DNA of 64,000 nt from NCBI RefSeq assembly GCF_003050835.1, contig NZ_QAOJ01000001.1, positions 310,001 through 374,000 of the forward strand, given 5' to 3'. How positions within the stretch are numbered: the first letter of the stretch is position 1; the number at the start of each line of letters is the position of its first letter. Of the stretch, positions 54,875 to 64,000 are shown piece by piece. Source of the DNA: Pseudomonas sp. GV071 (lineage in GTDB: Bacteria > Pseudomonadota > Gammaproteobacteria > Pseudomonadales > Pseudomonadaceae). The position numbers and the translations under genes were made by a program. Under the pieces are notes generated by a model. It did not search any database, had not been told where the DNA came from, and was given only the letters and a program-made list of their open reading frames with translations.

Positions 54875-57800
54875 CAGTGGCGAGCCTCATTGCTTGGGGT
54901 TTCGGTCTCTTTGCCTTTGAACAGCGAAGAGATGGTGACGAAGAACAGTGGCACCCAGAAGATGGCCAATACGGTGGCGGTGATCATGCCGCCGATCACG
55001 CCGGTACCGATGGCGTGCTGGCTGCCCGAGCCTGCGCCGGTGGAGATCGCCAGCGGTACCACGCCGAGAATGAACGCCATGGAGGTCATGATGATCGGCC
55101 GTAGACGCATGCGGCAGGCTTCCAGCGCCGCTTCGGTGAGCGACTTGCCTTGCTCGTGCAGTTCTTTGGCGAACTCGACGATCAGAATGGCGTTTTTCGC
55201 CGCCAGGCCGACCGTGGTCAACAGCCCCACCTGGAAGAACACGTCGTTAGACAGACCGCGCAGGCTGGTGGCCATCAGTGCACCGATGATACCCAGGGGC
55301 ACCACCAGAATCACCGCCACCGGAATCGACCAGCTTTCATACAGCGCGGCCAGGCAGAGGAATACCAGCAGCAGCGAGATGGCATACAGCGCCGGCGCTT
55401 GCGAGCCGGACAGGCGCTCTTCGTACGACAGGCCGGTCCAGGAGATGCCGACACCGGCCGGCAGTTTCTGCGCCAGCGCTTCGACTTCGGCCATGGCCTC
55501 ACCGGTGGAGTAACCCGGTGCCGGCGAGCCCATGATTTCCATGGCTTCTACACCGTTGTAACGGGCCAGTTTCGGCGAGCCGTAGATCCACGAGCCGGAG
55601 GCGAAGGCGGAGAAGGGCACCATCTTGCCTTCGCCGTTACGCACGTACCATTTCTGCAGATCTTCGGGGGTCATGCGCGCTTTGGCGTCGCCCTGGATAT
55701 ACACCTTCTTCACCCGACCGCGGTCGATGAAGTCGTTGACGTAGCTACCGCCCAGGGCAATCGACAAGGTGTTGTTGATGTCCGATAGGGTGATGCCCAA
55801 GGCACTGGCGCGTTCGTCGTCGATGGTCAGCTGGAATTGCGGCTCATCGTTGAGGCCGTTGGGGCGCACTTGCATCAGCTTTTTGCTTTGCGCGGCCATG
55901 CCAAGGAACTGGTTGCGGGCTTCCATCAGCTTGTCGTGCCCAATGCCGGCACGGTCTTGCAGGAACACGTCGAAGCCGGTGGCGTTACCCAATTCCAATA
56001 CCGCTGGCGGGGCAAAGGCGAACACCATGGCATCGCGGAAACTGAAGAAGTGCTGCTGGGCGCGCTGGGCCAGGGCAAACACGGTATTTTCCTTCGAACG
56101 CTCGCCCCACGGCTTGAGCATGATAAAGGCCATACCCGAGCTCTGGCCGCGACCAGCGAAGTTGAAGCCGGTGACGGTGAACACCGAGTTGACGGTATCT
56201 GCTTCGTCTTTGAGCAGGTAGGCGCGCATTTCATCGACCACCACTTGGGTGCGGCCGGCACTGGAGCCCGCTGGGGTTTGCACCTGGGCAAACAGCACGC
56301 CCTGGTCTTCTTCCGGCAGGAATGCGGTGGGAATGCGGGTGAACAGCCAGATCATGCCGATCAGCAGCACGACATAGGCCAGCAGGTACGGTGCCTTGTT
56401 GCGCAGCATGCTGCTCACGCCACGTTCGTAGCCGCGCACGCTGCGGTCGAAGTTGCGGTTGAACCAGCCGAAGAAGCCACGTTTCGGAACGCCGTGCTCG
56501 CCTTCCTTGATCGGCTTGAGCAAGGTGGCGCACAGCGCCGGGGTGAAGACCAGCGCGACCAGCACCGACAGGCCCATGGCCGAGACGATGGTGATCGAGA
56601 ACTGCCGGTAGATCACCCCGGTGGAGCCGCCGAAGAAGGCCATTGGCAGCAATACCGCCGACAGCACCATGGCGATACCGACCAAGGCGCCCTGGATCTG
56701 GCCCATGGATTTTTTCGTCGCCTCTTTAGGCGACAAATGCTCCTCGGCCATCACCCGTTCGACGTTCTCCACCACCACGATGGCATCGTCCACCAACAGG
56801 CCGATGGCCAGCACCATGCCGAACATGGTCAGGGTGTTGATGGTGAAACCGGAGGCGGCAAGGATGCCGAAGGTACCGAGCAACACCACCGGTACGGTCA
56901 TGGTGGTGATGATGGTGGCGCGGATGTTCTGCAGGAACAGGAACATCACCAGGAACACCAGTGCCACGGCTTCGAGCAGGGTGTGTACCACGCCTTCGAT
57001 GGAGGCGGTGACCACCGGGGTGGTGTCGTACGGGTACACGGCTTTCATGCCGGCCGGGAAGAACGGTTCCAGGTCGGCGATGGTGGCGCGGATGGCTTTG
57101 GCGGTGTCCAGGGCGTTGGCCCCGGTGGCCAGTTTGATTGCCAGACCGGACGCCGGTTTGCCGTTGAACTGGGCGCTGATACTGTAGTTTTCGCCGCCCA
57201 GTTCGACCTTGGCGACATCTTTGAGACGTACTTGCGAACCGTCAGAGTTGACCTTGAGCAGAATGTTCTTGAACTGGTCAGCGTTCTGGAAACGAGTCTT
57301 GCCGATGATGGTGGCGTTCAACTGCTGGCCGGCCACCGCTGGCAAACCACCGAGCTGGCCGGAGGAGATCTGCACGTTCTGTGCGGCCACTGCGGTTTTC
57401 ACGTCCACCGGGGTCAGCTGGTATTTGTTCAGCAACGCCGGGTCGAGCCAGATACGCATGGCGTACTGGGCACCGAACACCTGGAAGTCACCGACACCGG
57501 CGGTACGCGAGATCGGGTCCTGCATGTTGGAGACGATGTAGTTGGACAAGTCGTCCTTGGTCATGCTGCCGTCTTCGGACACCAGACCCACCACCATCAG
57601 GAAGTTCTTCACCGCCTTGGTCACCCGAATACCCTGTTGCTGCACTTCTTGCGGCAGCAGCGGGGTGGCCAGGTTGAGCTTGTTCTGCACTTGAACCTGG
57701 GCGGTATCAGGGCTGGTGCCCTGGTTGAAGGTGGCGGTGATGGTCATGCTGCCGTCGGAGTTACTTTCCGAGCTGACATAACGCAGGTTGTCGATACCGT

Positions 57801-58008
57801 TGAGCTGTTGCTCGATGATCTGCACCACGGTGTCCTGCACGGTCTGTGCGGACGCACCCGGGTAGGTCACCTGGATGGCGATGGCCGGTGGCGCAATCGC
57901 CGGGTACTGGTTGATCGGCAACTTGAGGATGGACAGGGTGCCGACCAGCATGATCACCAGGGCAATTACCCAGGCGAAAATGGGACGGTCGATAAAAAAT
58001 TTCGACAT
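54874..58008 (-). CDS. ttgB: RND efflux pump inner-membrane transporter (TtgB/MexB family)
   Basis: The product is 1,044 residues. The N-terminus [20 protein letters not shown] and the repeated RND layout (two sets of six helices with large periplasmic loops) are clear. [18 protein letters not shown] carries the proton-relay aspartate pair in TM4. The protein exchanges protons for drugs, solvents and dyes in the HAE1 group. It lies between ttgA (three-base gap) and ttgC (one-base overlap) in a tight operon. Confidence 0.96.
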   Translation of the reverse strand: MSKFFIDRPIFAWVIALVIMLVGTLSILKLPINQYPAIAPPAIAIQVTYPGASAQTVQDTVVQIIEQQLNGIDNLRYVSSESNSDGSMTITATFNQGTSPDTAQVQVQNKLNLATPLLPQEVQQQGIRVTKAVKNFLMVVGLVSEDGSMTKDDLSNYIVSNMQDPISRTAGVGDFQVFGAQYAMRIWLDPALLNKYQLTPVDVKTAVAAQNVQISSGQLGGLPAVAGQQLNATIIGKTRFQNADQFKNILLKVNSDGSQVRLKDVAKVELGGENYSISAQFNGKPASGLAIKLATGANALDTAKAIRATIADLEPFFPAGMKAVYPYDTTPVVTASIEGVVHTLLEAVALVFLVMFLFLQNIRATIITTMTVPVVLLGTFGILAASGFTINTLTMFGMVLAIGLLVDDAIVVVENVERVMAEEHLSPKEATKKSMGQIQGALVGIAMVLSAVLLPMAFFGGSTGVIYRQFSITIVSAMGLSVLVALVFTPALCATLLKPIKEGEHGVPKRGFFGWFNRNFDRSVRGYERGVSSMLRNKAPYLLAYVVLLIGMIWLFTRIPTAFLPEEDQGVLFAQVQTPAGSSAGRTQVVVDEMRAYLLKDEADTVNSVFTVTGFNFAGRGQSSGMAFIMLKPWGERSKENTVFALAQRAQQHFFSFRDAMVFAFAPPAVLELGNATGFDVFLQDRAGIGHDKLMEARNQFLGMAAQSKKLMQVRPNGLNDEPQFQLTIDDERASALGITLSDINNTLSIALGGSYVNDFIDRGRVKKVYIQGDAKARMTPEDLQKWYVRNGEGKMVPFSAFASGSWIYGSPKLARYNGVEAMEIMGSPAPGYSTGEAMAEVEALAQKLPAGVGISWTGLSYEERLSGSQAPALYAISLLLVFLCLAALYESWSIPVAVILVVPLGIIGALMATSLRGLSNDVFFQVGLLTTVGLAAKNAILIVEFAKELHEQGKSLTEAALEACRMRLRPIIMTSMAFILGVVPLAISTGAGSGSQHAIGTGVIGGMITATVLAIFWVPLFFVTISSLFKGKETETPSNEARH

Positions 58009-58011
58009 GAG

Positions 58012-59181
58012 TTACTTCCCTTCGCCTTGGGCTTTTTCAGCTGCCGGGGCGGCTGCCGGTTGCGCGCCGCCGTTGGCAGGCGCGACGTTGGTGGCTTCGG
58101 ATACCTTCACTTCGACACCGGGTTTGACGTACTGCAGGCCTTCGGTGATGACGCGGTCGCCGGCTTTCAGGCCGTCGTTGATCAGCCAGTCGTTACCCAG
58201 GGTGCGTTCGGCTTTCAGCTGACGCAGTTCGACCTTGTTCTCGGCGTTGACCACCAGCGCAGTGGGCAGGCCTTTGAGGTCGCGGGTCACGCCTTGTTGC
58301 GGGGCGAGAATGGCGTTGTCGTTTACCCCGGCTTGCAGTTGCGCGTGGACAAACATGCCTGGCAGCAACTGGTGATCAGGGTTGGGGAATACCGCACGAA
58401 TGGTCACCGAGCCGGTGCCTTCGTCGACCGACACTTCGGAGAATTCCAGCTTGCCTTCCTTCTCGTAGAGACTGCCGTCTTCGAGTACCAGCTTGACCTT
58501 GGCGGCGTTGTCGCCGGCTTTCTGCAGGTTGCCGCTTTCCAGTTCACGACGCAGCTTGAGCAACTGGGCCGAAGACTGGGTGACGTCGACGTAGATCGGG
58601 TCGAGCTGCTGAATGGTCGCCAGGGCAGTGGTCTGGCCATTGCTCACCAGGGCGCCTTCGGTAACAGCGGAGCGACCGATGCGGCCGGCAATCGGCGCCA
58701 ACACTTTGGTGTAGCGCAGGTTGATCTGCGCGCTTTGCAGGGTGGCTTCAGCTTGCAGGCGCTGGGACACGGCGTTGTCGTATTCCTGACGGCTCACCGC
58801 TTGCTCGCCGACCAACTGCTTGTAACGGTCGGCCAGCGACTTGGCCGACTGCAGGGTGGCTTCGGCGCTTTTCAAGGTGGCTTCGTAAACGGCGGCGTCG
58901 ATCTGGTACAGCTGCTCGCCGGCTTTGACTTCACGGCCTTCAGTGAACAGACGCTTGAGAATGATGCCGTTCACTTGCGGGCGAACTTCGGCAACGCGGT
59001 AGGCGTTGGTGCGGCCGGGCAGTTGACTGACCAGGGAATAGGCCTGCGGCTTCAAGGTCACCACACCCACTTGCGGGGTTTGTTGTGGCGGCGCTTCTGC
59101 TGCTTTTTCGCATCCGGTGAGCAACAGCGTTGCCAGGGCGACGGCGGAAACCAGAGCGGTGTGGGCTGGCTTGAATTGCAT
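58012..59181 (-). CDS. ttgA: RND efflux periplasmic adaptor (TtgA/MexA family)
   Basis: The product is 389 residues. A lipoprotein signal (LVSAVALATLLLTGCEK, lipobox LTGC) precedes the membrane-fusion protein layout: PRTNAYRVAEVRPQVNG-like lipoyl half, a coiled-coil hairpin, and barrel and membrane-proximal domains (VLAPIAGRIGRSAVTEGALV). The C-terminus is rich in Ala/Pro. The start at MQFKPAHTAL is chosen for the GAGG site just upstream; an ATG four codons earlier is also in frame. It is the first gene of the operon and divergent from ttgR across the operator. Confidence 0.94.
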   Translation of the reverse strand: MQFKPAHTALVSAVALATLLLTGCEKAAEAPPQQTPQVGVVTLKPQAYSLVSQLPGRTNAYRVAEVRPQVNGIILKRLFTEGREVKAGEQLYQIDAAVYEATLKSAEATLQSAKSLADRYKQLVGEQAVSRQEYDNAVSQRLQAEATLQSAQINLRYTKVLAPIAGRIGRSAVTEGALVSNGQTTALATIQQLDPIYVDVTQSSAQLLKLRRELESGNLQKAGDNAAKVKLVLEDGSLYEKEGKLEFSEVSVDEGTGSVTIRAVFPNPDHQLLPGMFVHAQLQAGVNDNAILAPQQGVTRDLKGLPTALVVNAENKVELRQLKAERTLGNDWLINDGLKAGDRVITEGLQYVKPGVEVKVSEATNVAPANGGAQPAAAPAAEKAQGEGK

Positions 59182-59322
59182 GAAAGGCCTCATGTCGATC
59201 GGCGCGTGAAACGGCGTCGGTACGATTGGTTAGTTGTAAGCGTTTTTAGTTAGGCGGCTGATCAAGGGGTGATCAAAAAGTACAAATTTTCTTGTGGATA
59301 GGTAGGATGCTAAGAAATATAC

Positions 59323-59344
59323 TTACATTCACGGTTGTTTGTAA
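59323..59344. promoter_or_regulatory. TtgR operator in the ttgA-ttgR intergenic region
   Basis: The 22-base site begins TTACATTCACGG and ends TTGTTTGTAA, a loose palindrome with TTACA and TGTAA arms. It is close to the known P. putida TtgR site in the same position. TtgR bound here would repress both divergent promoters until a ligand such as a flavonoid or antibiotic binds. Confidence 0.75.
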
Positions 59345-59447
59345 ACGCCTAAAACTCACTGTTACATAAGCTTTTTTAAAGCTTTGCAGCTAACTGACAC
59401 GACGCTGACAAAAGCCTTACGTGTCGCTAACCAAAGGCCGTTTTTGC

Positions 59448-60080
59448 ATGGTCAGACGTACCAAAGAAGAAGCGCAGGAAACCCGCAGCCAGATTCTCGA
59501 TGCCGCCGAAAAGGCGTTCTACGAGCATGGCGTCGGGCGCACCACGCTGGCCAGAATTGCCGATGTGGCCGGGGTGACCCGCGGCGCCATCTATTGGCAT
59601 TTCAGCAATAAGAGCGACCTGTTCCAGGCCATGCTCGAACGCGCGCACCTGCCGTTCGAAGAACTGGCCAAGGCCAGCGAGAGCACCACCGAGCCTGACC
59701 CGTTGGGGCGTATGCGTGAGTTGTTGGTGCAACTGTTCAAACAAACCGCTACGGACGCCAAGGTGCGGCGCATCAACGAGATTCTGTTCCACAAATGTGA
59801 GTACACCGACGAGCTCAACGACCTGCGTCAGCAGATGCAAGACAACAGCATCGACTGCGACCAGCGTATCGAGTTGACCTTACGCAACGCCATCAACAAA
59901 GGCCAACTGCCTATCGACCTGGATACCCGGCGTGCGGCGATCTGTCTGCATTCCTATATCGACGGTGCGCTAGCCAAATGGCTCCTGGCACCCAAGAGCT
60001 TTGCCCTGGGCAAAGAGGCTGAGCGGATGGTGGATGTGGCGTTGGATATGTTGCGCTTGAGCCCAGGGTTGCGGGTGTAG
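59448..60080 (+). CDS. ttgR: TetR-family repressor of ttgABC
   Basis: The product is 210 residues, the same length as P. putida TtgR. The DNA-binding domain reads TRSQILDAAEKAFYEHGVGR and then ADVAGVTRGAIYWHFSNKSDL. The ligand-binding helices follow (FHKCEYTDELNDLRQQMQD). It represses the pump operon and itself. The start at MVRRTKEEAQ follows AAAGGCCG; a longer frame from 59421 is unlikely. It is transcribed away from ttgA. Confidence 0.95.
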   Translation: MVRRTKEEAQETRSQILDAAEKAFYEHGVGRTTLARIADVAGVTRGAIYWHFSNKSDLFQAMLERAHLPFEELAKASESTTEPDPLGRMRELLVQLFKQTATDAKVRRINEILFHKCEYTDELNDLRQQMQDNSIDCDQRIELTLRNAINKGQLPIDLDTRRAAICLHSYIDGALAKWLLAPKSFALGKEAERMVDVALDMLRLSPGLRV

Positions 60081-60212
60081 GGCGGGACAATCCTGCGCAA
60101 TGATTGGGGCTTGCGGGAGGCTAGAGGGGGGTAGGGCGTGAGTAGCGCGGGTCGATAAGCAGCGTGTTTGTTTCGGGCCGTCTACACTCGCCATTTCGAG
60201 AGAGGGATCTCT

Positions 60213-63200
60213 ATGAAAATGCTCCCGTTTGTTTTGGTTCAGACGTTGCTGTGCGCTGAGGCCGGCGCGGCCACCGTCACTATCGCGGATGGCAGCAATC
60301 TGGGCGATTCCGCCGTCGTTCCGGCACTCCAAGCGGGTGATGTGTGGGTATTGCAGGGCAATGCCTCACTCTTCGACCCAGGTGCCTCTCCAATCGCCAA
60401 CTTCGACCTGACCTTGCCCAGCGGCACGGGGCTAACCATCCAGGCGGCGCCTGGGGGCAGCGTTATCACCCTGAACAACGGCGGGTCGAGCTTCGGCAGA
60501 CTCGCTGGTTCGGGCACCCGAGTGATCAATGTGGAGGGGGACCTGACCTTTACCGGTGGCACCCGCGCCAGCGCCAGTGGTGGCGCGGCGACGGCCACCA
60601 ACCTCAACATCAACGTAAGCGCTGGCAGCACCCTCACGCTGAGCGGCAACGTGGGGAGTCGCGAAGGGGGTGCCTTCCATAGTGGTGGACAGCTCAATCT
60701 GGCGACGACATCGGGCAATCTGCTGATCACCAACAACCATACGCTTGGCAATGGCGGCGCGTTGTACGGCAGTTCCAGCGGCGGCATGGCGATCGGCAAT
60801 GCCAACGGCACGGTGACCATCAGCGATAACTCGGCGGGCCTGTTGCCAGGAGGCAGCACCAATGCGAGCGGTGGCGCACTGCTGAATGCAGGCGGCACCA
60901 ATTTTCCGTTGATCATCACTGGCCGCACCGTAACGCTGTCGAATAACCGCTCCTCCGGCGGCGGTGGAGTGACGCGCTCAACGGGGGCGATACTGATCAA
61001 TGGCGATTTGCTCGCCGACGCCAACTCGGCGGGTGTGATCGGCGCCGCCGGTGATGGCGGGGCGCTTTCCTCCGGGGTGGGGGTAGTCATCGATGGCGCT
61101 ACCCGAATGACCAACAACAGCGCTACCGGGCGTGGCGGCGCTATTTTCGCCGCTGTCGCCAGCACCAGCCCCGGCAACGTCAGCCTGTCGCTGAACAGGG
61201 GCGACGTGACGTTGCAGAACAACACGGCAACGCAAGCCGGTGGCGTGATCTTCGCCAATACCAATATCGATGTGGCCATCGGTAATGCCAATGGCCTGGT
61301 GACCATCACCGGTAATCGCGCGGGCTACAACAGCGCTGGCCAGGTGGTGAGCGCCTCCCGCGACGGCGGTGCCATTGCCAACCTGGGCACCGGCCTCGGA
61401 ACGGTGATCCATGGCCGCACCATCACCCTGTCCGGCAACCAGGCTACCGGGCGAGGCGGCGCTATTTACAGCGATGCGCCGGTGCTTATCGATGGCAGCC
61501 TGATCGCCGAGGGCAACACCGCCAGCACGCTGGGTGGCGCGATCTGGGCGGGCGGCAGCCTGACCCTCGCCGCCAGCCAAGGTGACATGACCTTCAGTGG
61601 CAACACCCAGGGCACAGGGGGCAGCACGCGAGCCAATGCGCTGTATCTGAACAACGCCGGTGGCACCGCTGTCGCCACGTTCGTGGCCGCCACCGGCAAC
61701 GCCATCACCTTTTTCGACCCGATTACCAGCAACGCTGCCAACAACCGGCTCACGGTGATCAGCAGCGGGGCAGGACGGGTGAGCTTCGATGGTTCGCGCT
61801 ACAGCAGCGCAGCGGATCGCTGGTCAACGGTGTACGCCAGCACCGAGGTGCAGGGCGGTACCTTCGAGGTGGCCAATGACGCGGTGTACGGTGTGCACGC
61901 CAGTACTGTCGGCAGGCCAGCGCCAAGCGTGTTTACCACGGCGGCAGGCAGCACGTTGCAGGGCGGTAGCCGTGGCACGGTGATTGCCGATCAGTTCACC
62001 CTGGGCGGCGATCTGGCGCTCGCCGGCCGGCAGGCCACACGCAGTTTTTTTACCCTCGACAGCCAGCAGCTCACCTTCGCTGGCGGCAGTCGTGTGCTGT
62101 TCAATACCTACCTTGAACCTGGGCAACAGGCCAGCGCCGACCTCCTGGTGCTGGAGTTGGGCGGCAGCGCGGTGAGTGGCCAGGCCGCCCTGCAAGTCGG
62201 CAGCCTGGCCGGTTTGGGCGGGCCGACCTCAGGCTTGGGTATTCAAGTGGTGCAGGGCAATAACGGCACCACGGCTGGCGCCTTTACCCTCGGCGGTCGA
62301 GTGGCAGCGGGTGTGTATGAATACAGCTTGGTGTATGGCGGCGACCTTGATAATGGCGGCAATGCTGGCGATCAGAACTGGTACCTGCGCTCGACGCTGG
62401 TCGACGTTCCCTCGGACGAAGCCAACCTGCCGAATCTGCGCGACGAGGTGCCGGTGAACCTTGCTGTGCCAGCCATGCTCAATCGCTTGGGGCTGGCGAT
62501 GCTCGGCTCGTATCGCGAACGCAACGGTGCCTACGCGTATTCGGGTAGCGATGTCCAGGAGCAGCCGGCGACCTGGAGTCGTGTGTACGGCGAGCAGGGC
62601 TCGGTGGGTTTTTCCCACGGTGACGACGCTGCCAGCCGCCTGGACAGTTTCTACGAGCATGGACCGACCTACGATTACACCGTCACCGGCATGGCCGCCG
62701 GCGCCGATCTGTACCGCCAGATCAACACCAACGGCACCCAGGACAGCGCCGGTGGTTATCTCTCCATCGGCCGCGCCAGCAGCGATGTGGCCGGTGTGTA
62801 CGGCGGCCATGCGGGCTCTTCGGGCGTCAACGGCTATTCCCTGGGCGGCTACTGGACCCGCAAGAATGCGGCGGATGCCTACCTGGATGGTGTGGTTCAG
62901 GCCACCTGGTACGACAACCTGCGCGCCCGCTCAAGCCACGGTGAGAGTGCAGAGTTTCGTGCCTACGGCCTGCTGGGTTCCCTGGAAGGCGGCTCCCGTT
63001 CGAGCTGGGCGGCAATCTGGCGTTTGAGCCGCAGGCACAGGTGATCTATCAACACATCGCCATCGACGATGGCGCCGACCGCTTTGGCCGCATTGACCAG
63101 GGCAATACCGATACCACCTACGGGCGTGTGGGCGCGCGGCTGGTGCAGCGAGTCGACCACCCAGATGGCCAGGCACTGACGGCCTGGCTGCGCGTGAACC

Positions 63201-63433
63201 TGTGGCAGGCGTTCAGCGATGAGGCGACCACCACGTTTTCAGCGCCCAGTGGCAACTTTCCGGTGGCACTGCATACCGACCTAGGTGGCAGTTGGGGGCA
63301 AGCGGGGGTAGGGGTGTCGGGGAAGGTGCGGCGCAATCTGGAGGTGTTTGTCAGCGCTGATTACAACCTGGCATTCGATCAGGGCACCGGCCACGGGACT
63401 GAAGCGCGAGTGGGGTTGAACTGGGCGTGGTAG
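60213..63433 (+). pseudogene. Autotransporter with PMP-type repeats, frameshifted near its C-terminus
   Basis: From MKMLPFVLVQTLLCAEAGAA (signal peptide) the frame encodes a passenger with Chlamydia PMP-like repeats. GGA(I/L)-type turns recur (NGGALYGS, RGGAIFAA, RGGAIYSD, LGGAIWAG), often with NN or GN motifs before them, giving a beta-helix. The autotransporter barrel begins near 62560 (ATWSRVYGEQGSVGFSHG). Frame 0 ends at 63044, but from 62996 the next frame carries the rest of the barrel (PFELGGNLAFEPQ through VGLNWAW, stop 63433). One missing base at about 62993-62996 explains it. It may be a true null allele, a phase switch or a sequencing error. Confidence 0.85.
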
Positions 63434-63452
63434 CGAGGCTGTTCACTGCACG

Positions 63453-63500
63453 CCCCTCCCACAGGAACCGAGTGGGTCGTGGGAGGGGCTTTAGCCGCGA
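63453..63500. repeat. REP element
   Basis: A full copy GTGGGAGGGGCTTTAGCC lies at 63479-63500, with a shorter inverted partner CCCCTCCCAC at 63453-63462. It separates the autotransporter gene from the convergent DAHP synthase gene. Confidence 0.8.
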
Positions 63501-63517
63501 TGCTTTGAATCTAAGGC

Positions 63518-64000
63518 TTAGCGGCGAACCTGCTTCAAGGTCTCAGCAATCAAAAACGCCAATTCCAGCGACTGGTCTGCATTCATCCGCGGGTCGCAGT
63601 GGGTGTGGTAGCGATCCGACAAACCATCTTCAGTAATCGGTCGCGAGCCACCGATGCATTCGGTGACGTTCTGCCCGGTCATTTCGATGTGGATGCCGCC
63701 GGCATAGGTGCCTTCGGCTTCGTGCACCTGGAAGAACTGTTTGACCTCGGCAAGGATCTGCGCGAAGTCGCGGGTCTTGTAGCCGCTGGACGCCTTGATG
63801 GTGTTGCCGTGCATGGGGTCGGAACTCCACAGCACGTGGCGGCCTTCCTCTTTTACCGTACGCAGCAAACGCGGTAGGCCGGCTTCGACCTTGTCGGCGC
63901 CCATGCGCACGATCAGGTTGAGGCGGCCGGGATCGTTGTCCGGGTTAAGGATGTCGATCAGGCGGATCAGGTCTTCGCTGCTCATGCTCGGACCGCACTT
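63518..64000 (-). CDS. Class II 3-deoxy-7-phosphoheptulonate (DAHP) synthase, C-terminal part
   Basis: The frame enters from the right edge and gives 160 residues. [20 protein letters not shown], then [45 protein letters not shown] and [15 protein letters not shown] are class II DAHP synthase sequence, including the metal-binding histidine, glutamate and aspartate. The enzyme condenses phosphoenolpyruvate with erythrose-4-phosphate, the first shikimate-pathway step. The usual length is near 450, so about two thirds lie beyond the window. Which paralogue it is cannot be judged. Confidence 0.93.
   Translation of the reverse strand, partial: KCGPSMSSEDLIRLIDILNPDNDPGRLNLIVRMGADKVEAGLPRLLRTVKEEGRHVLWSSDPMHGNTIKASSGYKTRDFAQILAEVKQFFQVHEAEGTYAGGIHIEMTGQNVTECIGGSRPITEDGLSDRYHTHCDPRMNADQSLELAFLIAETLKQVRR

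Noticed and set aside
55837..59253. Open frame of 1,138 residues on the plus strand opposite ttgB and ttgA
   Set aside because: It spans two real genes and their junction on the other strand and has no recognisable domain. The His/Gly/Asp-rich composition comes from codon bias in the antisense frame.

Overview
The window is a stretch of a Pseudomonas chromosome. The evidence is the gene content and order (metH, cti, nfuA; the ttgABC/ttgR efflux locus; the gamma-glutamyl polyamine genes with spuC), the high GC content, and the many pseudomonad REP palindromes of the GTGGGAGGGGCTTCAGCC type. The species cannot be fixed from sequence alone. No rRNA, tRNA or CRISPR array is visible.

Layout. Positions 1-535 hold the start of a leucine-rich-repeat protein (minus strand), followed by metH (662-4372, minus). 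From 4693 to 28849 there is one block of twelve plus-strand genes that looks like a single multi-gene system. In order it has: two soluble proteins of unknown function; two small membrane proteins; an HTH protein with a degenerate ATPase-like domain; a membrane-anchored AAA ATPase with a pilin-like periplasmic insert; three tandem DUF4132 (MolR-like) giants of about 1,220 residues; a MoxR-type AAA ATPase; a DUF5682 protein; a VWA protein with an intact MIDAS; a protein with two SWIM zinc-finger motifs; and a 107-residue protein. The last six genes are linked by 4- or 8-base overlaps. The DUF4132, MoxR, DUF5682, VWA and SWIM set corresponds to the uncharacterised E. coli yehI/yehL/yehM/yehP/yehQ genes. 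The upstream membrane and HTH module and the DUF4132 triplication are what make this locus unusual. As I recall P. putida, metH and cti are neighbours, so the block appears to be inserted between them.

After the block come cti (cis/trans fatty acid isomerase), an acyltransferase and nfuA. A minus-strand run follows: a BRCT protein, an MFS transporter, DUF1272, a GlxA-type AraC regulator, topoisomerase IB coupled to a DUF421 membrane protein, a small protein, and a catalase-like protein with a di-haem peroxidase. Positions 43.4-45.0 kb are a scrap zone: an orphan Fis-type HTH, a frameshifted glycine-zipper pseudogene, the 3' end of an IS3-family transposase, a DUF3077 gene and a degenerate ORF tract.

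The last third contains a copper operon (copZ-like, copA, copB) behind a CueR-type promoter, and a polyamine catabolic cluster (puuB-, puuR-, puuA-like, spuC). It also has the ttgABC RND efflux operon divergent from ttgR across a recognisable TtgR operator, an autotransporter gene broken by a one-base frameshift, and the C-terminal end of a class II DAHP synthase that runs off the window.
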